From: a bacterium
GTDB lineage: Bacteria; Bdellovibrionota_B; Oligoflexia; Silvanigrellales; Silvanigrellaceae
Length of the DNA: 64,000 bases
Direction: 5' to 3'
Assembly (NCBI GenBank): GCA_009918675.1
Contig: RGDM01000002.1
Location: 47,052-111,051 of the forward strand
Shown here: positions 9,469 through 17,847 of the stretch, piece after piece
Layout: each line of letters starts with the position of its first letter
Numbering within the stretch: the stretch's first letter is position 1
Notes under the pieces: model-generated
Told to the model about the DNA's origin: nothing
Seen by the model: only the letters and a program-made list of their open reading frames with translations
The model's database searches: none
Made by a program: the position numbers and the translations under genes

Positions 9469-10173
9469 TTATTCCTCGTGCGCGTAGGGATTTCTCACAA
9501 ATATCCAGAACAAAGCGAAAAAAGTGAGCAAAAGTGCAAGCCCCTCCCATCCCTGCAGCTCGAGAACTGTTTGACTCACAACCAACGCCAAGGTGAAGGC
9601 AAGAATTGAAATCAGCCATGAGCCCAAAACGACCCATTTGCAGCCCATGAATCGCTGAAAGTCACTGAGATAGAATTGGGCTGAGGGAGTCTTGCGAAAT
9701 CGCATTCGGAAAACTCGGAACTTTGCATGCCAAAAACGTGCAAAAAGAATTGTCCCGAGAACTTTCCCTGTCGCCAAAAATACAAGTGGTTGAATAAGCG
9801 ATTGACGTGGAATTGAGGCATACGCAACACCCAAAAGCAAAAAAACTGCAGTCTCGGCCAGGCCGGCGGCCTGAGCGGCTTCTGTCAGATGGAGGCACAA
9901 GACGGCGAGGGTGACACTGAGAAGGAGAAGCATCACAAGTGCTGATATAAATAAGGTCGAAAATTTCCGTAAATCCACGAAAGAACTTTGCAGATAACCT
10001 AAGTACCAAACTTCTAACAGGCACATTGCGGCAACCGCACTGACCAGAAGAGGGATAATGATGAACAGAAAAGTTCGCGCCCGCACGAGCTTCGCGCAGA
10101 TTTCACGCAACGGTTCAAAGCAAGAGATAGCCCTGTGCAACCAAGTGGAATTCATCTCAATGCCCAAATTCAT
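9469..10173 (-). CDS. hypothetical multi-pass inner-membrane protein
   Basis: 234 residues with about five hydrophobic segments: residues 33-53 (FLFIIIPLLVSAVAAMCLLE), 70-92, 104-135 and two near the C-terminus (about 180-200 and 210-228). I do not recognise a family. The first ATG (10173) lies inside the end of the upstream gene; a second in-frame ATG at 10155 begins one base after that gene's TGA stop and is an equally good start, giving 228 residues. Either way the two genes look translationally coupled. tRNA-Val follows after 55 bases. Confidence 0.6.
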   Translation of the reverse strand: MNLGIEMNSTWLHRAISCFEPLREICAKLVRARTFLFIIIPLLVSAVAAMCLLEVWYLGYLQSSFVDLRKFSTLFISALVMLLLLSVTLAVLCLHLTEAAQAAGLAETAVFLLLGVAYASIPRQSLIQPLVFLATGKVLGTILFARFWHAKFRVFRMRFRKTPSAQFYLSDFQRFMGCKWVVLGSWLISILAFTLALVVSQTVLELQGWEGLALLLTFFALFWIFVRNPYAHEE

Positions 10174-11200
10174 TCTTATTAGGAATGAATTTCGTTAATA
10201 AAAAATTGGCCCGAGTCAACGCCTCGATGAGCCGATCCCAAGCACCCCTGCGAAGGACACTCTGAAGGGAATAAATCGCTCGCTCAGATTCGGCTGAGTG
10301 GCGCGCCTTCCAGCGATAGTCGGCCTGCTCTCGACGTTTGGCTGCATTTTCGTAGACCTCTGGAATTAAAAGAGGCTGACGAGTGATCAGCGATAATCCT
10401 AAACTTCTATCATCGATAATGGTAAGAAGTGCGTCCAGCCAAGCGAGCCTCTCAGAGTGAGAACCAGGTGGCTGTAATTGATCACCGCCCAGGGAAAGAA
10501 CCACGCACTGACCCTCCTGCAGCTGTAATTGGTCAAACACGTCCATCAAACGTGCCTGCTGGCCTTTTTGATAAAGTTCCTCAACTCCAGCGCGTGTTAG
10601 AACAGTAAATGCGCTATTGTGGACGAGCTGATTTAATTCCACGAGGCGTGCCCACCAACGCAGTGTCTGACGCTGCTTCATTGTGAGCTCGAAAGAGGTA
10701 AAAGGCGACACCCATTCTCCGCTCTGCACAGGGGGAAAATCGTTAACAGCCGCATGCAGAAGCCAGCTTAAAAGTGCATGTTGAATTTCACAATCGCTTG
10801 CGCATTGCAAAAATGCGGACAATTTCATTCGCCGTGCAGAAAACGACTGCGCAGAAACTTTTTTAAACTCCTGAGCAACCGACAACAACGGGCCCCAGAG
10901 CATCTTTTTACCTTGAAGGCAGGGACACACCACCGCACATCCAGGTCCCCGAGAAGGCTCCGCTTCGCGCCAGACCCAACCAGGACAATTCAAAGTTTCG
11001 TCAGATTTTTGGCATGGAAATCGGTCTTCCTTGAGTGCAACCCAGTGCCCTTCGTAAACTCCATGCTGGCTTTCTCGCGGCGGAAAATTCTCAACTAACG
11101 AGCCCATTGCACCCGCGGTTGAAAGCATCCACCGATCATGATTTGCGCAGGGGTTACCCACTACCAACTGCCCACCTCGGCATTCGATTGACACGTGCAC
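10157..11200 (-). CDS. hypothetical protein, cysteine-containing N-terminus
   Basis: 347 residues, no family recognised. No signal peptide or membrane span is visible, so probably cytoplasmic. The first 130 residues are rich in Cys, Gly and Pro, with a CAVVCPC cluster; the remainder is helical with many Gln, Arg and Leu. The start is GTG at 11200; a second GTG two codons later is possible and neither has a strong ribosome-binding site. It is coupled to the downstream membrane protein gene. Upstream, the divergent region shared with the L,D-transpeptidase gene carries a strong inverted repeat (11257-11293). Confidence 0.5.
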   Translation of the reverse strand: MHVSIECRGGQLVVGNPCANHDRWMLSTAGAMGSLVENFPPRESQHGVYEGHWVALKEDRFPCQKSDETLNCPGWVWREAEPSRGPGCAVVCPCLQGKKMLWGPLLSVAQEFKKVSAQSFSARRMKLSAFLQCASDCEIQHALLSWLLHAAVNDFPPVQSGEWVSPFTSFELTMKQRQTLRWWARLVELNQLVHNSAFTVLTRAGVEELYQKGQQARLMDVFDQLQLQEGQCVVLSLGGDQLQPPGSHSERLAWLDALLTIIDDRSLGLSLITRQPLLIPEVYENAAKRREQADYRWKARHSAESERAIYSLQSVLRRGAWDRLIEALTRANFLLTKFIPNKNEFGH

Positions 11201-11256
11201 TTAAAGGGTCTTTTGTCTGCCCTCAAGCCTCTTGTTACAGTTTTAATGAGCGGATT

Positions 11257-11293
11257 CCAAGCGCGGTCCGATTGCTTGCCCGGTCGCGCTTGG
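11257..11293. repeat. 9-bp perfect inverted repeat in divergent intergenic region
   Basis: CCAAGCGCG (11257-11265) and CGCGCTTGG (11285-11293) are perfect complements separated by 19 bases, and an inner CCG/CGG pair can extend the stem. No T-run follows on either strand, so it is not a canonical terminator. It lies between the start of the 10157-11200 gene and the L,D-transpeptidase gene, a position suited to an operator or a leader hairpin. Confidence 0.55.
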
Positions 11294-11387
11294 GTAAAAC
11301 GGAAAGGGAATGCTTTGACGAATCGCTCAAGGATTCACTGAACGTTCGCCGATAGTGACCAAAGAAAGAGTTATGGAGTGCGTGTCT

Positions 11388-12860
11388 ATGAGGGAGCTGA
11401 GCCGAAAGTACAACAACGAGCTGAAACCCACGGGGTTCGCCTGGGGCTTCGCTAAGTCACTGACGGTCTTGGCATCCTTCAGTATTTTCTTGACGAGCAC
11501 TGCGAGCAGCGAGGCACAAAAGCCAGAGGCAAACACTCAAGCAACCGCTGACACCGATTTTAGCTCAAAAACCAGTCAAGAAGCCGCAAAGCCAGCGCAA
11601 TCCGTGAGCCCGGAGACGGAACATACAAGCAGTCCCGCACAAAAGAACGATCAAAATGATGCGACCGCTCCTGTAGCATCTTCGGGTGCACCAGCAACCT
11701 CGAATGCAGCCACTCTGCCAGCGACACAAGCCACCGATCGCCAGCCTCAACCTGTCGTCAAACATGTTGTTGTTCCGGTTGTCGCAGGTCCTGAAAAACC
11801 AATCGGCCACAGTTTAAAAACCCCGGAAGCGCAAAAACGCATTGAAATGATGATGGCAAATGCCCATCAAAACGGCAAAGTTGGACCTTTGGTTGCGGCT
11901 CCCGCCCCCTCGTTAGAAACCAAACCTTTGGTTGGCGGACAATACGGATTCGCTGCCAACGGCCAGTTTTTCGGAGTGCCAAAAGCACTCGTGAGCCTTG
12001 GCAGCGTTTCACCAGCCTATGGCCTGGTTGTCGAAAAGCTGCACCATCGAATGACTTTGTTTAAGCTTGCAAACAGTGGCCGTTACGAAATGATGAAAAG
12101 CTATCGTGCAATCACCGGTCGCGATCCGGGTGACAAGATTTCTCGCGGCGACCTGCGCACACCTGAGGGCATTTATTTCGTCACAGGCCGCATGGACGAC
12201 CGCACTCTTCCACCCAAGTATGGACGCCTGGCATTCACTCTCGATTACCCAAACATCTATGACAAAAGACAAAGTAAATCCGGTTACGGAATCTGGATTC
12301 ACGCGACCGACGACGCGAGCCGACTACAAAAGCCTTTCGACACCGAAGGATGCGTGGTTGTTAGCAATGAGGATATTATCGACCTTCAGCAATACATTAC
12401 GCCTTTTGAAATTCCAGTCGTTATCACTAAAGAAATGACTTCAACGAATGAAGATGAACTTCTTCCGACCCGGAAAAAGGCTCTCGAGATGGTGGATGCG
12501 TGGCGAAAAGCATGGGAATCCTCGAGCTTTGAATCGTACATGTCCTATTATTCAAAAAATTTCCGCTCGCTTGGTAAAAATAAAGAGCAGTGGCAGTCAT
12601 TCAAATCTCAACTCAGCGATGAACGTGGAAACGGCATTCGCGTGAGTATCAGCGAACCAAAGATCGTTGCTTTTGAAGACCAGCTGCTAGTTGTCTTTCT
12701 TCAAGATTATCAATCGATCCAGCACTCAGATTTCGGTCGAAAATTTCTTTACCTCCAGTGGGAGGGAGATCGTTACAGAATCATCGCCGAGAAATGGTAC
12801 AAGGCTCCAAGGTCGGAGACTGCTCTGAAAGCATTCAAGAGTGCAACAAAGCAACTCTAA
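11388..12860 (+). CDS. L,D-transpeptidase (YkuD domain) with C-terminal NTF2-like domain
   Basis: About 490 residues. L,D-transpeptidases cross-link or modify peptidoglycan in the periplasm through a catalytic cysteine. The N-terminus has a signal/anchor segment (SLTVLASFSIFLTSTAS), then an Ala/Thr/Pro/Gln-rich linker of about 120 residues. The YkuD domain follows, with catalytic His305 (GYGIWIHATDD) and Cys322 (DTEGCVVV). This YafK-like arrangement is followed by a C-terminal domain (from about 375, KALEMVDAWRKAWESSSFES to FLYLQWEGDRYRIIAEKWYK) of the SnoaL/NTF2-like type found in Cds6-type enzymes. ATG 11388 is preferred because GGAG sits eight bases upstream; ATG 11373 and GTG 11355 are alternatives. 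It is followed after 39 bases by a bitopic protein gene. Confidence 0.85.
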   Translation: MRELSRKYNNELKPTGFAWGFAKSLTVLASFSIFLTSTASSEAQKPEANTQATADTDFSSKTSQEAAKPAQSVSPETEHTSSPAQKNDQNDATAPVASSGAPATSNAATLPATQATDRQPQPVVKHVVVPVVAGPEKPIGHSLKTPEAQKRIEMMMANAHQNGKVGPLVAAPAPSLETKPLVGGQYGFAANGQFFGVPKALVSLGSVSPAYGLVVEKLHHRMTLFKLANSGRYEMMKSYRAITGRDPGDKISRGDLRTPEGIYFVTGRMDDRTLPPKYGRLAFTLDYPNIYDKRQSKSGYGIWIHATDDASRLQKPFDTEGCVVVSNEDIIDLQQYITPFEIPVVITKEMTSTNEDELLPTRKKALEMVDAWRKAWESSSFESYMSYYSKNFRSLGKNKEQWQSFKSQLSDERGNGIRVSISEPKIVAFEDQLLVVFLQDYQSIQHSDFGRKFLYLQWEGDRYRIIAEKWYKAPRSETALKAFKSATKQL

Positions 12861-12899
12861 TGAGTTGAGCGCCGGACACGGACGGAGGGTGCCGCGAAG

Positions 12900-13895
12900 A
12901 TGCCAGTGACAGCTCCAAAAAACTCACGTAACAAGCGACTTCATCTCGTTTTCTTTACAGATGCTTCAAAAACTAAATCCACTTCGATCAGTTTGCGAAA
13001 TTTGGGAATTGTAATTTGTCTTGTTGTGCTTTTTTTTGTTGCCGCTACAGGTTCACTCTTTTTTTATCGCGACAATAAAAACCTTCTCATTCAAAAAGAT
13101 GAGTACATTCGAGAGCTAAAGTCGGCAATTGCATCGGTTGCAGTGACAAACGAAAAAAGTCAAACAACAATGGCGAATGAGGCGGATCCTCAAACCGAAC
13201 TTGCGCGTCGTGTTTCTAAGGAAATTCAATTTCCATCACCTCAAGATAAGAAGTCCAATCCGCAAGTGGCCGACAACACCTTGGCAAATTTGCAGTCGAG
13301 TCTTTCAAGCCTAAGTACTGTGAGTGCGAACCTTGCACGCTCAGACAAGGCAGACTCAAAGCCGACCACACCTATTAATTTTGCAAAGCGTGACTCGGAA
13401 GGCAAAACACAAAACAACCCACCAAGTGCCGATAAATCAGTTTCTGCTCGCGATCTCGCCTCAGTCCCAGAACCAACCACCTCTGGTACTAAGCAAACCA
13501 TTCCGCTTTCCGGAGTTCATCTACAGCAGGGCCACGCGACGGAAGTGAATGGACAAACAACGTTACACTTTCAGCTCATCAACACTTCGCGAACACGCGG
13601 TCAGAGCTGGACAGGCCGGGTTTGTGGCATCGCCGAAGTCGGAGCAACCGGAAATTCGCCAAATCCTGCACCATCAAAACTTGTGAGCGGATTCATTGCT
13701 ATTCCGAGTGGAAATCGCGTCGAATCAGCACAAAACCCGACCAACGGCTGCGCAGATGGCGAATTGGTTCGGTTTTCGAGGCTTCGCCCGACCGAACTCG
13801 TCGTACCAGCCAAGCAGGACGCAATTAAGCGTGTGACAATCTTTTTTGTCGAGTCAAACAGCAACCGCACGCTCACCCAAGAGATTGAACTTTAA
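12900..13895 (+). CDS. hypothetical bitopic membrane protein
   Basis: 331 residues, no family recognised. A short basic cytoplasmic N-terminus (about 35 residues, KRLHLVFFTDASKTKSTS) precedes one membrane span at about 38-60 (LGIVICLVVLFFVAATGSLF). A charged probable coiled-coil follows, then a Ser/Thr/Pro-rich low-complexity region (100-200) and a compact beta-rich C-terminal domain (205-331) containing two cysteines, C241 and C288, that might pair in the periplasm. The gene follows the L,D-transpeptidase in the same direction after 39 bases, so a role in cell-wall work is a reasonable but unproven guess. GGAGGG precedes the ATG at a slightly long distance. Confidence 0.65.
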   Translation: MPVTAPKNSRNKRLHLVFFTDASKTKSTSISLRNLGIVICLVVLFFVAATGSLFFYRDNKNLLIQKDEYIRELKSAIASVAVTNEKSQTTMANEADPQTELARRVSKEIQFPSPQDKKSNPQVADNTLANLQSSLSSLSTVSANLARSDKADSKPTTPINFAKRDSEGKTQNNPPSADKSVSARDLASVPEPTTSGTKQTIPLSGVHLQQGHATEVNGQTTLHFQLINTSRTRGQSWTGRVCGIAEVGATGNSPNPAPSKLVSGFIAIPSGNRVESAQNPTNGCADGELVRFSRLRPTELVVPAKQDAIKRVTIFFVESNSNRTLTQEIEL

Positions 13896-13965
13896 GAACA
13901 ATTTCTTTTGTTTGAATGTTTTTTCCAGCACCGCTCATCTTCAGCCGAAGTCCTTCCGATTGCTT

Positions 13966-13974
13966 TGATATAAC
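13966..13974 (+). promoter_or_regulatory. possible extended -10 promoter element
   Basis: TGATATAAC matches the extended -10 consensus (TG-n-TATAAT) with one mismatch. No good -35 box is seen. Transcription would begin around 13981, leaving a very short leader before the ribosome-binding site GGAGGG at 13982 and the ATG at 13994. Confidence 0.3.
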
Positions 13975-13993
13975 GAAAACTGGAGGGCTGCTT

Positions 13994-14842
13994 ATGAAAC
14001 AGCGGAATCTGGTGATGGCTTACGTTTTGGCCACTTCATCAGTGAGCACCCTGATGGGTGGATTCGTCGCCTGTGGCGCGCAGTCTTATCGTGTCTCTGT
14101 TCATGGTGAGTCACCAGAAAAAGTTGACAGGCCACATACCGGAACGAGTGGGGCGAATCTTGCTGCTGGTAACCTCCCGGGAGTGCATAGCGCTTCCGGC
14201 TGGAAACGGAACCTACCGATTCGCTTTTTCACCAGTGACGAAATCAAGAGTGAATCTATTCAGCAACTGCAGACAGCAATGAAAACTTGGGAAACTGCAA
14301 TCGGCAAACCCCTTTTCAAATATGAGGGCGAAGAAAAGAAACACGGCTCGGCGTTCAGGCAACTCTACGAGCCTCTAAACGACGCTATCAACGGTAACTA
14401 TTTCGACAACAGTTGGTTCAAGGCTACAGGAAAGTCGAACAGCGTGATTGCGACGACAATTTGGGAAAACGACCCAAAGGATACGAGCTCCATTGTCAAA
14501 GCTGATATTCGCTACAATGCGGAGTTTTATATTTTTGGCAACTCGCTTTCAGAATTCAGTGAAGGAAAGCGGACTATTGTCGACATGGAGAGTCTGGCGT
14601 TACATGAACTTGGGCACCTTCTCGGGTTAACCCACATGAACGAATCAGAGGATCGCTTTAGCGTTATGAATCCTTCACTCTTCATTGGTGAAGGGATGAT
14701 CACTCGAAAGTTGAGCAAGGGCGATATTTCTCGAATTCGCTCAGTTTATGGAGTTGGTGACCCGACGCTCGCACAGGCACTGGAAACAGCCGATGAGTCC
14801 GGCGGTTCAGAGTTAGAAAACTCTGAACAAAGCAAAATGTAA
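13994..14842 (+). CDS. Matrixin-like zinc metalloprotease, probable lipoprotein
   Basis: 282 residues. The metzincin zinc-binding motif HELGHLLGLTH is at residues 204-214 (His204, Glu205, His208, His214) and is followed by SVMNPS, the Met-turn, so this is a matrixin/astacin-type endopeptidase. The N-terminus has a hydrophobic segment ending FVAC-G at about residue 27, consistent with a lipoprotein signal peptide although the lipobox is not ideal. It would act outside the inner membrane. The ATG at 13994 is chosen because GGAGGG lies six bases upstream; the frame is open 26 codons further upstream but without a ribosome-binding site. The gene converges with rlmK. Confidence 0.82.
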   Translation: MKQRNLVMAYVLATSSVSTLMGGFVACGAQSYRVSVHGESPEKVDRPHTGTSGANLAAGNLPGVHSASGWKRNLPIRFFTSDEIKSESIQQLQTAMKTWETAIGKPLFKYEGEEKKHGSAFRQLYEPLNDAINGNYFDNSWFKATGKSNSVIATTIWENDPKDTSSIVKADIRYNAEFYIFGNSLSEFSEGKRTIVDMESLALHELGHLLGLTHMNESEDRFSVMNPSLFIGEGMITRKLSKGDISRIRSVYGVGDPTLAQALETADESGGSELENSEQSKM

Positions 14843-14867
14843 ATGTAGCTCTTCAACCTTGCACCCA

Positions 14868-15803
14868 TTAAACGTCTTTCTTGCGCTGTATGAGCCAGGC
14901 ACGATGTATGAGTTCATTGCGAAAGTCGGGCGGTAGAGTCTTCTTCGAAATATCCGTAACAGAATATGAGTTGATAATCTCTTCGGCCATTTTAAAACTT
15001 CTCAAATTATTTGAAAAAAACAACGTTCCATCGGGCCTCAGTCGCTTCATACATTGCTCAACCAACCAGAGATGATCACGCTGAACATCAAAGGTTCCCT
15101 TCATCTTCTTCGAATTTGAAAAAGATGGCGGGTCAAGAAAAATCAAATCATAGAAATCGCCTTGCACAGGTTCTGTCAACCACGCCAAGACGTCGGCCCT
15201 GATCAAGGGATGCTGAACTGGAGAGAACCCATTCAATTTGAAATTTTCCGATGCCCAGTCGAGATACGTCTGGCTCATGTCGACAGAAATCACTTGTCGA
15301 GCCCCAGCATGTATCGCGTGAGCACTCACGGTTCCCGTGTAACAAAATAAATTGAGTACCCGCAGTCCCGAGGCGCGTTCAGCAACCCAACGACGTGACA
15401 ATCTGTGATCGAGAAAAAGCCCTGTATCGAGATAGTCAGACAAGTTAACAATAAACTTCAGCTGACCCTCGGTAACCACGTGCAAGGCAGTTTTCTGCGC
15501 AACCTTTTCATACTGAGAAAGCCCTTTTTTTCGCTGTCGCTCTTTAATGTAGATCTCTTCGTCTCGAGCTGCAAAAACGGTCTTTAAGCCCTCAATGACA
15601 TCGACAAAATGCCGCTCGTCACGTTCTTGCAAAACTGCATTGAAATAGCGATAGACGACGAATTTTCCTGCATAGAAGTCAATTGATACCGCGTATTCAG
15701 GAATGTCGCGGTCGTAGATACGATACGCTGTACAAGGAAACCTCTCAGCCCAAACCGAAAGCTGCTTGACGTTCTTTTTGAGGCGATTGGTAAATGAATT
15801 CAT
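14868..15803 (-). CDS. rlmK: RlmK-type 23S rRNA guanine-N7 methyltransferase (stand-alone)
   Basis: 311 residues that match closely, by memory of the E. coli sequence, the C-terminal half of RlmKL (YcbY), which methylates G2069 of 23S rRNA at N7 using S-adenosylmethionine. Shared landmarks are FTNRLKKNVKQLSVWAE, AYRIYDRDIPEYAVSIDFYA, the RERQRKKG-like basic stretch, NLSDYLDTGLFLDHR, the SAM motif VLNLFCYTGTVS, DMSQTYLDWASENFKLNG, and the catalytic LDPPSFSNSKKM followed by FDVQRDH. The N-terminal RlmL half of the E. coli fusion is absent. ATG 15803 is used; a TTG two codons earlier lacks support. It converges with the matrixin-like gene. Confidence 0.88.
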   Translation of the reverse strand: MNSFTNRLKKNVKQLSVWAERFPCTAYRIYDRDIPEYAVSIDFYAGKFVVYRYFNAVLQERDERHFVDVIEGLKTVFAARDEEIYIKERQRKKGLSQYEKVAQKTALHVVTEGQLKFIVNLSDYLDTGLFLDHRLSRRWVAERASGLRVLNLFCYTGTVSAHAIHAGARQVISVDMSQTYLDWASENFKLNGFSPVQHPLIRADVLAWLTEPVQGDFYDLIFLDPPSFSNSKKMKGTFDVQRDHLWLVEQCMKRLRPDGTLFFSNNLRSFKMAEEIINSYSVTDISKKTLPPDFRNELIHRAWLIQRKKDV

Positions 15804-15834
15804 GAGCAATGACCCTGGTTAGGAAAACGACGGG

Positions 15835-16197
15835 TCAGAGTCTGCTAGTGGAGTATTCCTCAAACAATGACCAGCAGCGATTATCCCGGCTAAAAAATGC
15901 GAGCATTACTCGCTCCTGCTCCCACGTCTTATACGTCGCCGAGCGGAAAGTGTAGTAGCGAAGATAAAGTCCAGAGCTCTTTCCAGAGACCATATTGTCT
16001 GGTGTTGGCATGAAGTCATCGAGATAGTAGCATTCAGCACCATCCATCCGCATAAACGGAAGAACTACAGGCACACCAAGGTCTTTGCGCTTCTCAGGCA
16101 CACTCACGCATGCCGCCAATGATGAACAAAGCATGGCCAAACTGAGGCAAAACAAAGCCGAACCATGAGACCGGCAACCCGACAACCGCATCCACAT
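15835..16197 (-). CDS. hypothetical small lipoprotein
   Basis: About 120 residues from ATG 16197. A hydrophobic segment followed by SSLAAC gives a good lipobox, so the mature protein probably starts at that Cys and is anchored to a membrane. The mature part (about 85 residues) is not a family I recognise; it contains two further cysteines and the WEQERVMLAFFSRDNRCW segment. The frame is open upstream to 16392 but that portion has no signal-peptide logic and overlaps the divergent neighbour. An ATG at 16191 or 16233 could also serve. The ribosome-binding site is weak in each case. Confidence 0.55.
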   Translation of the reverse strand: MWMRLSGCRSHGSALFCLSLAMLCSSLAACVSVPEKRKDLGVPVVLPFMRMDGAECYYLDDFMPTPDNMVSGKSSGLYLRYYTFRSATYKTWEQERVMLAFFSRDNRCWSLFEEYSTSRL

Positions 16198-16441
16198 GGA
16201 CTTGCATATTGAGTTGTTAAAAATCGCTGCCATAATGATCGGTATCACGGCTTTCCCCCCCCGGCCCTCTCCAGCGTGTTTCGGTTCCCGAGCGCACAGC
16301 ATGAGCCGGCACTGGGAATGTTTTTCAACAAGGGATGTGTTGATGACTTTTGATGGGAAATTCTGTTCAAACACGCAGCTGGGGTTTTCCAATCAACGCC
16401 CTCGCATCAAATGGGCAAAAGCTGCGCGGCTCGCAGCCAAC

Positions 16442-17839
16442 ATGAGTAGAATTTTTGGCCTGGCTCTCGCGCTCTTGGTTGCAGCATGCACAACAAGCAA
16501 AACCGACGCAGAAAGTTCACGCACGGCTCAACAGCGGGAAGATATCAAATCCCTGCTCGCTGCAGGCCGACTTATCGACTGCAAACTCATCAATCAAGAG
16601 TGGTTTATTCCTGGAGATGTAAAACAGGCTCAAGTCGTACGCAGCGAAGGCAAATGGTCGCTCATTTACGAAGCAATACTGAGATCTGGTCCACGTACGG
16701 TCTTTCAGAGCCTCACCCCTGGTCTCGCTTTTCAGGGTGACGGGGTCGTCCTAGGCACGCAGAAAGCACCACTCGTCAGTGATTTGCGAACCTTTGAAGA
16801 CGCTGGGCGACATCCATGGACTGTCAGTCGAGTGAGAATTCCTGGTTCGGAGCTTTCTAACGGAATGGTTGAAGTGGTTGTCAAAGATTCTATCCGGCGT
16901 TCAATTTTGTCCGTTCCTGCGAATGAGTCAGTGCAGCAAATCTGGCCGGTTTTGCCCGCAGGCAACGGCGTGAGCAACATCATCGTGCGAACAACGCCGG
17001 TCGAAGAGTCCGGAGCTGGGCAATCCTTAGATGAGAGCACGTATCACTGGTTTCAAGTCAATACGAATGAAAACTCGGGACGTCTTGTCAGTACCTATCG
17101 AGCTAGAGGCTTAAACATTCAGCCAGCAGCCTTTGTCGCACTTGAAAAAACTGCGGAACCCATCGCAGTGTCCATCATGCAGGCCAAATTAAGCGACCAA
17201 GACGTCGATCCGCGAATCGCCGACTCCTCAACCCGTATTTCTTTGAATCGCCTTTTTACTCAAGTGCCACAGGAGAAAGTTATTTTTACGGGAAAAGGCA
17301 CCTTATCGGGCCTTACAGTTTCTAACCCGGGCCTCAGCCCAAACCTCCATTTGGCGTGGATATTTAATCCCGTTCGCGGCAGTTCTCGCTATATCCAAAC
17401 CACCTCCATTCCTGTCCGATTTATTCCTGAACGTTATTTTTCGCGAGCTTCTTTGCGCGATATCGACAGTCCAATTGCGACAGAGATTAACTATGAAGCC
17501 AATGACCCAGAATTTTTATTCACCAATGTGAATCAAAATCAGCCGGTCCCAGTGCTTGGTTGGTGGGCAAAACTTGAGAATGAAGTCGCAGTGGTCTTGC
17601 ATCCGATTTCCGTCGCACAAAAGAAAAGCCGCACGACATCACTCAAATCAGCCGACGGAGCAATCCTTGGCTTTGCGTTTCAGCCATCACTCGCAGTCAT
17701 CCCACCTAAGTCCTTCACCCGTGTCATGTCATTCGCCGCAGCGCCTTCAGCGAGCGAAAAAAATATTATAGTTCTCTCCAATAGATCTGATTCCACCGAA
17801 CTTGTAAAAGAAACGACTCTCCTTCCCTGCACATTTTGA
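16442..17839 (+). CDS. hypothetical lipoprotein
   Basis: 465 residues from ATG 16442. The N-terminus SRIFGLALALLVAACTTSK is a textbook lipoprotein signal with lipobox VAAC. The mature protein is beta-rich with no membrane span and no motif I recognise. It ends next to a cysteine (LLPCTF). An alternative start at 16343 has AAGGGA upstream but would give an unusually long positively charged N-region. The gene overlaps the start region of the downstream M3 peptidase gene, implying coupling. The 244 bases upstream (16198-16441), shared with the divergent small lipoprotein, contain an eight-to-nine-base C run near 16256 but no clear promoter. Confidence 0.65.
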   Translation: MSRIFGLALALLVAACTTSKTDAESSRTAQQREDIKSLLAAGRLIDCKLINQEWFIPGDVKQAQVVRSEGKWSLIYEAILRSGPRTVFQSLTPGLAFQGDGVVLGTQKAPLVSDLRTFEDAGRHPWTVSRVRIPGSELSNGMVEVVVKDSIRRSILSVPANESVQQIWPVLPAGNGVSNIIVRTTPVEESGAGQSLDESTYHWFQVNTNENSGRLVSTYRARGLNIQPAAFVALEKTAEPIAVSIMQAKLSDQDVDPRIADSSTRISLNRLFTQVPQEKVIFTGKGTLSGLTVSNPGLSPNLHLAWIFNPVRGSSRYIQTTSIPVRFIPERYFSRASLRDIDSPIATEINYEANDPEFLFTNVNQNQPVPVLGWWAKLENEVAVVLHPISVAQKKSRTTSLKSADGAILGFAFQPSLAVIPPKSFTRVMSFAAAPSASEKNIIVLSNRSDSTELVKETTLLPCTF

Positions 17840-17847
17840 GGAATATT

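Noticed and set aside
16196..16441. 82-codon upstream extension of the 16442-17839 lipoprotein
   Set aside because: It would bury a clear lipoprotein signal peptide and overlaps the divergent small lipoprotein gene.
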